Assembly (NCBI RefSeq): GCF_014648075.1 | Contig: NZ_BMQK01000002.1 | Location: forward strand, 62,001 to 126,000 | DNA: 64,000 nucleotides | Reading direction: 5' to 3' | DNA from: Streptomyces ruber | GTDB lineage: Bacteria; Actinomycetota; Actinomycetes; Streptomycetales; Streptomycetaceae | In this document: positions 61,557 to 64,000 of the stretch, one piece after another | Layout of the letters: every line of letters begins with the position of its first letter | Position numbering within the stretch: the first letter of the stretch is position 1 | Notes under the pieces: model-generated | The model's input: only the letters and a program-made list of their open reading frames with translations | Databases searched by the model: none | What the model was told of the DNA's origin: nothing | Made by a program: the position numbers and the translations under genes

Positions 61557-62141
61557 GTGAGTGGTACTTCCGCAGCCCTGACCCCGCCGGCCGACGCGCA
61601 GACGCCGGTGCGGCACCCCGACGCCCCCGCCCCCGGCGAGCTGCTCGGCGCGCACTACGAGCAGTGTTTCGGCTGCGGTGGCGGACAGCCGCACGGGCTG
61701 CACCTGGAGGCCCGGGCCGCGGACGGCGTCGCCCTCACCGCCGAGTTCACCGTGCAGCCCGCCCACCAGGGCGCTCCCGGCCTCGCCCACGGCGGCGTCC
61801 TCGCGGCCGCGCTCGACGAGGCCCTCGGCTCGCTCAACTGGCTGCTGCGCACCATCGCCGTGACCGGCCGGCTGGAGACGGACTTCCTGCTGCCGGTCCC
61901 CGTCGGCACGACCCTCCACCTGGAGGCCGAGGTCACCGCGGTGGCCGGACGGAAGATCTACGCGGTCGCCACCGGACGCGTCGGCGCCCCCGACGGGCCC
62001 GTGGCCGTGCGCGCCGACGCCCTCTTCGTCGAGGTGAAGGTCGACCACTTCGTCGAGCACGGCCGCCCGGCGGAGATCCAGGCGGTCATGGACGACCCGG
62101 ACCAGCTGCGCCGCGTCCGCGCCCTTGAGGTGAACCCGTGA
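61557..62141 (+). CDS. PaaI-type hotdog-fold thioesterase
   Basis: A 194-residue hotdog-fold acyl-CoA thioesterase-like protein. Family features are the N-terminal CFGCGGGQPHGLHLEA, the catalytic-helix segment APGLAHGGVLAAALDEALG (about 75-93) and the strand DFLLPVPVGTTLHLEA. The GTG at 61557 follows TAAGGT (61543-61548) by 8 bases, consistent with a leaderless transcript. The stop overlaps the dut start (GTGA), so this gene heads a tight thioesterase-dut-DUF3710 operon. The substrate is unknown. Confidence 0.88.
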   Translation: MSGTSAALTPPADAQTPVRHPDAPAPGELLGAHYEQCFGCGGGQPHGLHLEARAADGVALTAEFTVQPAHQGAPGLAHGGVLAAALDEALGSLNWLLRTIAVTGRLETDFLLPVPVGTTLHLEAEVTAVAGRKIYAVATGRVGAPDGPVAVRADALFVEVKVDHFVEHGRPAEIQAVMDDPDQLRRVRALEVNP

Positions 62142-62653
62142 GCCGTACCCCGCTGGAGGTACTCGTCCGGCGCGTCGACCCCGACGTACCCCTCCCCGCG
62201 TACGCCCACCCCGGTGACGCCGGTGCCGATCTGCGCACCACCGAGGCCCGTGTGCTGGCGCCCGGGGAGCGGGCGGTGCTGCCCACGGGGGTGGCGATCG
62301 CCCTGCCCGAGGGGTACGCGGCCTTCGTGCACCCGCGCTCCGGTCTCGCCGCCCGCTGCGGTGTCGCCCTCGTGAATGCCCCGGGGACGGTTGATGCCGG
62401 GTACCGTGGGGAGATCAAGGTGATCGTGGTGAATCTCGACCCGCACGAGCCGGTGCGGTTCGAGCGTTTCGACCGGATCGCCCAACTGGTCGTCCAGCAG
62501 GTCGAGAAGGTGCGCTTCCAGGAGGCGGCGGAGCTTCCCGGCTCGGCCCGGGCCGAGGGTGGCTTCGGGTCCACCGGCGGTCATGCCGCCGTGGGCGGCA
62601 CAACGGGTGGGAATCGATACGCTTCGGTCGTATCCGACCGGGAAGGACAGTGA
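62138..62653 (+). CDS. dut: dUTP diphosphatase
   Basis: Trimeric dUTPase that hydrolyses dUTP to dUMP, keeping uracil out of DNA and supplying dTMP synthesis. All five motifs are seen: motif 1 PGDAGADLRT (about 26-35), motif 2 VHPRSGLA, motif 3 NAPGTVDAGYRGEIKV (with the catalytic Asp), motif 4 FERFDRIAQLV, and motif 5 RAEGGFGSTG at the flexible tail. The 171 residues include about 20 extra at the C-terminus. The GTG start overlaps the upstream stop (GTGA) and has GAGG 7 bases upstream. Confidence 0.97.
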   Translation: MSRTPLEVLVRRVDPDVPLPAYAHPGDAGADLRTTEARVLAPGERAVLPTGVAIALPEGYAAFVHPRSGLAARCGVALVNAPGTVDAGYRGEIKVIVVNLDPHEPVRFERFDRIAQLVVQQVEKVRFQEAAELPGSARAEGGFGSTGGHAAVGGTTGGNRYASVVSDREGQ

Positions 62654-62654
62654 C

Positions 62655-63422
62655 GTGTTCGGACGTCGCAAGAAGAAGGGCTCCGCCGAGGACGCGGCGG
62701 GCGCGGCGGGCGAGGCCGAGCAGGTCGTCGACGGCGTCGACGCTGAGGCGGACGAGGTCGGGCGGGAGCGCGTACGCCTGGAGCCCGAGCCCCGCCCCGA
62801 CGGGCCCTGGGACAGCTCCGAGGTGCGCGAGCCCGGCGAGGGCCGCGTGGACCTCGGCGGCCTCTTCGTGCCCGGGGTCGACGGCATGGAGCTGCGGGTG
62901 GAGGTCGCCGGTGACGCCATCGTCGCGGCGACCGTCGTGCTGAGAGAGAGCGCCATCCAGCTGCAGGCCTTCGCCGCGCCCAAGCGCGAGGGCATCTGGG
63001 GCGAGGTGCGCGAGGAGATCGCCTCCGGCATCACCCAGCAGGGCGGTGTCATCGAGGAGGTCGAGGGCCCGCTGGGCTGGGAGCTGCGGGCCCAGGTGCC
63101 GGTGCAGCTCCCGGACGGCACGGGCGGCTTCCAGGTCGTCCGGTTCGTCGGCGTGGACGGGCCGCGCTGGTTCCTGCGCGGTGTGATCTCCGGCCGCGGC
63201 GCCGTGGAGCCGCAGACCGCGGGGCTGCTGGAGCAGATCTTCCGCGACACGGTCGTCGTGCGCGGCGAGGGCCCGATGGCCCCCCGCGACCCGATCGTCC
63301 TCAAGCTGCCGAACGACGCCCAGATGGTGCCCGAGGGCGTCCAGCAGGAGGAGCAGGGCTCGCGCTTCGCGGGCGGCATGAGCAGGCTGCAGCGCGGACC
63401 GGAGATCACGGAGGTCCGGTAG
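62655..63422 (+). CDS. DUF3710 family protein
   Basis: A 255-residue actinobacterial protein of unknown function, classically encoded after dut. A basic start (VFGRRKKKGSAED) and an acidic linker precede the DUF3710 domain (about 60-230: VDLGGLFVPGVDGMELRVEV, then WFLRGVISGRGAVEP and VVRGEGPMAPRDPIVLKLP). The GTG follows AAGGA by 8 bases and lies one base after the dut stop. The stop codon TAG spans the left edge of a MITE-like repeat, so insertion of that element set the present C-terminus (EITEVR). Confidence 0.9.
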   Translation: MFGRRKKKGSAEDAAGAAGEAEQVVDGVDAEADEVGRERVRLEPEPRPDGPWDSSEVREPGEGRVDLGGLFVPGVDGMELRVEVAGDAIVAATVVLRESAIQLQAFAAPKREGIWGEVREEIASGITQQGGVIEEVEGPLGWELRAQVPVQLPDGTGGFQVVRFVGVDGPRWFLRGVISGRGAVEPQTAGLLEQIFRDTVVVRGEGPMAPRDPIVLKLPNDAQMVPEGVQQEEQGSRFAGGMSRLQRGPEITEVR

Positions 63423-63615
63423 GGCCTGTCGTTCAATCCCCGTCTGCCTCGCGACGCCGGGCACGCACTCTCGCCGCACCGGGCGAAGCCCGAGCACGCC
63501 AGTACGAGGACGTTTGCCTGGCACTCCCAGCCTCCGGCCGGGGGACCCCCGGAGCACGCACCAGACGCCGCGAGGCCGCCCTGCGGGCGACGACGGGAAT
63601 CCGACGACAGGCCCT
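63421..63615. mobile_element. MITE-like element, about 195 bases
   Basis: Terminal inverted repeats AGGGCCTGTCGT (63421-63432) and ACGACAGGCCCT (63604-63615) are perfect over 12 bases and match 20 of 24 when extended to 63444 and 63592. The interior has no reading frame of its own. Similar AGGGCCTGTCGT-ended sequences are, to my recollection, dispersed in Streptomyces genomes. No clear target duplication is visible. The left end donates two bases of the DUF3710 stop. Confidence 0.75.
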
Positions 63616-63757
63616 GGCCCGCGCACGGCGGGCGAGGCGGAGCCGCACACCGCACGGGCCGTACCCCGGAAGGGGCGCGGCCCGTCGCCGTGCCCGGCTG
63701 TTGATCGGCGGGACGCCCGGTGGCCATACTGGCGGCCGGCCGACGGGGGAGGGGCTC
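63616..63757 (+). other. Region between the MITE and the ABC ATPase gene
   Basis: A hairpin near 63655-63688 (GGGCCGTACCCC ... GGGGCGCGGCCC) probably ends the dut-DUF3710 transcript. Upstream of the last gene, GGGGGAGGGG gives a strong ribosome site. Confidence 0.5.
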
Positions 63758-64000
63758 ATGGCGGACACGACCGTGACGGGCGCGACGGTGACGGACACGA
63801 TGGTGCGCGTCGAGAACGTGCACCGCTCGTACGGGACCGGAGCCGCCGCCGTGCACGCGCTGCGCGGCGTCCGCCTCGACGTGCCGCGCGGCGAGCTGGT
63901 CGCCCTGAAGGGACGCTCCGGAGCCGGGAAGACCACCCTGCTGAACCTCGTCGGCGGGCTCGACGAACCGGACGAGGGACGGATCACCGTGGACGGGCTC
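63758..64000 (+). CDS. ABC-transporter ATP-binding protein (MacB/LolD type), partial
   Basis: The first 81 codons of an ATPase; the rest is past the window edge. It reads MADTTVTGATVTDTMVRVEN, then VHALRGVRLDVPRGELVALKG and Walker A GRSGAGKTTLLNLVGGLDEP. The LNLVGGLD sequence after Walker A is typical of the MacB/LolD/FtsE group, which partners with a separate FtsX-like permease expected downstream. The ATG follows GGGGGAGGGG. The substrate cannot be told. Confidence 0.88.
   Translation, partial: MADTTVTGATVTDTMVRVENVHRSYGTGAAAVHALRGVRLDVPRGELVALKGRSGAGKTTLLNLVGGLDEPDEGRITVDGL

Noticed and set aside
1..64000. tRNA, rRNA, phage or biosynthetic gene cluster
   Set aside because: No cloverleaf with a T-loop, no ribosomal segment, and no integrase, polyketide, peptide-synthetase or terpene gene was recognised while reading through.

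Overview
The window is chromosomal DNA of a Streptomyces (phylum Actinomycetota). The evidence is the very high G+C with strong third-codon bias, frequent GTG and TTG starts, many probable leaderless transcripts, and streptomycete marker genes: hrdB, whiH, sepH, cutRS and a class II nrdJ behind nrdR. As far as I can recall, the gene order matches the conserved chromosome core of S. coelicolor around SCO5803 to SCO5870. No rRNA, tRNA, prophage, CRISPR array or biosynthetic cluster was seen. The window cuts lexA at the left end and an ABC-transporter ATPase at the right end.

Layout. 1-4400: lexA (minus, partial) diverges from nrdR-nrdJ, which supply B12-dependent ribonucleotide reduction and its repressor. 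4457-9265: small housekeeping genes (TerD-like, DUF4937, histidine phosphatase, ADP-ribosylglycohydrolase, rnhB, a Pro/Ala-rich unknown). 9507-12717: an unknown protein and a RecQ helicase carrying a phosphoribosyltransferase-like tail, both minus. 12881-20138: DUF4192 protein, debranching-enzyme-like protein, NrtR-type Nudix protein, and an odd fused ABC ATPase-permease. 20301-24144: whiH, hrdB and a secreted trypsin-like protease. 24341-29622: small zinc-finger protein, parE, and a DcuS/DcuR-like two-component pair. 29765-33383: iron-box-controlled sucrase/ferredoxin-like protein, two small minus-strand genes, CobW-type GTPase. 33380-39015: parC and an M16 peptidase pair. 39398-41808: a c-di-AMP riboswitch with its M23 cell-wall peptidase, a GntR regulator, and ptsH (HPr). 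42010-49531: Pat-type acetyltransferase/acyl-CoA-synthetase fusion, DUF5998, phosphodiesterase, tdk, VOC protein, sulfurtransferase. 49621-59231: sepH, Ser-rich membrane protein, FAD lactone oxidase plus MFS exporter, coproporphyrin ferrochelatase, inositol monophosphatase, a 57-residue protein, cutRS. 59650-64000: DUF4193, EcsC-like, DUF3093, thioesterase, dut, DUF3710, a MITE-like repeat, and the start of an ABC ATPase.

How the genes fit together. Many serve DNA metabolism (nrdRJ, dut, tdk, rnhB, recQ, topoisomerase IV parE and parC, lexA) or growth and sporulation (hrdB, whiH, sepH, M23 hydrolase, CutRS). Terminator hairpins lie at most convergent junctions. The clearest regulatory sites are a LexA box over the lexA -35, an NrdR box before nrdR, an ECF-type promoter for hrdB, an iron box, and a c-di-AMP riboswitch.

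The region is mostly ordinary core chromosome. I found no wholly new system. The best leads are the ABC ATPase with degenerate catalytic motifs beside whiH, the RecQ-phosphoribosyltransferase fusion, a LexA-like box over the presumed parE promoter, several orphan palindromic operators, and a MITE-like element that supplies part of a stop codon.
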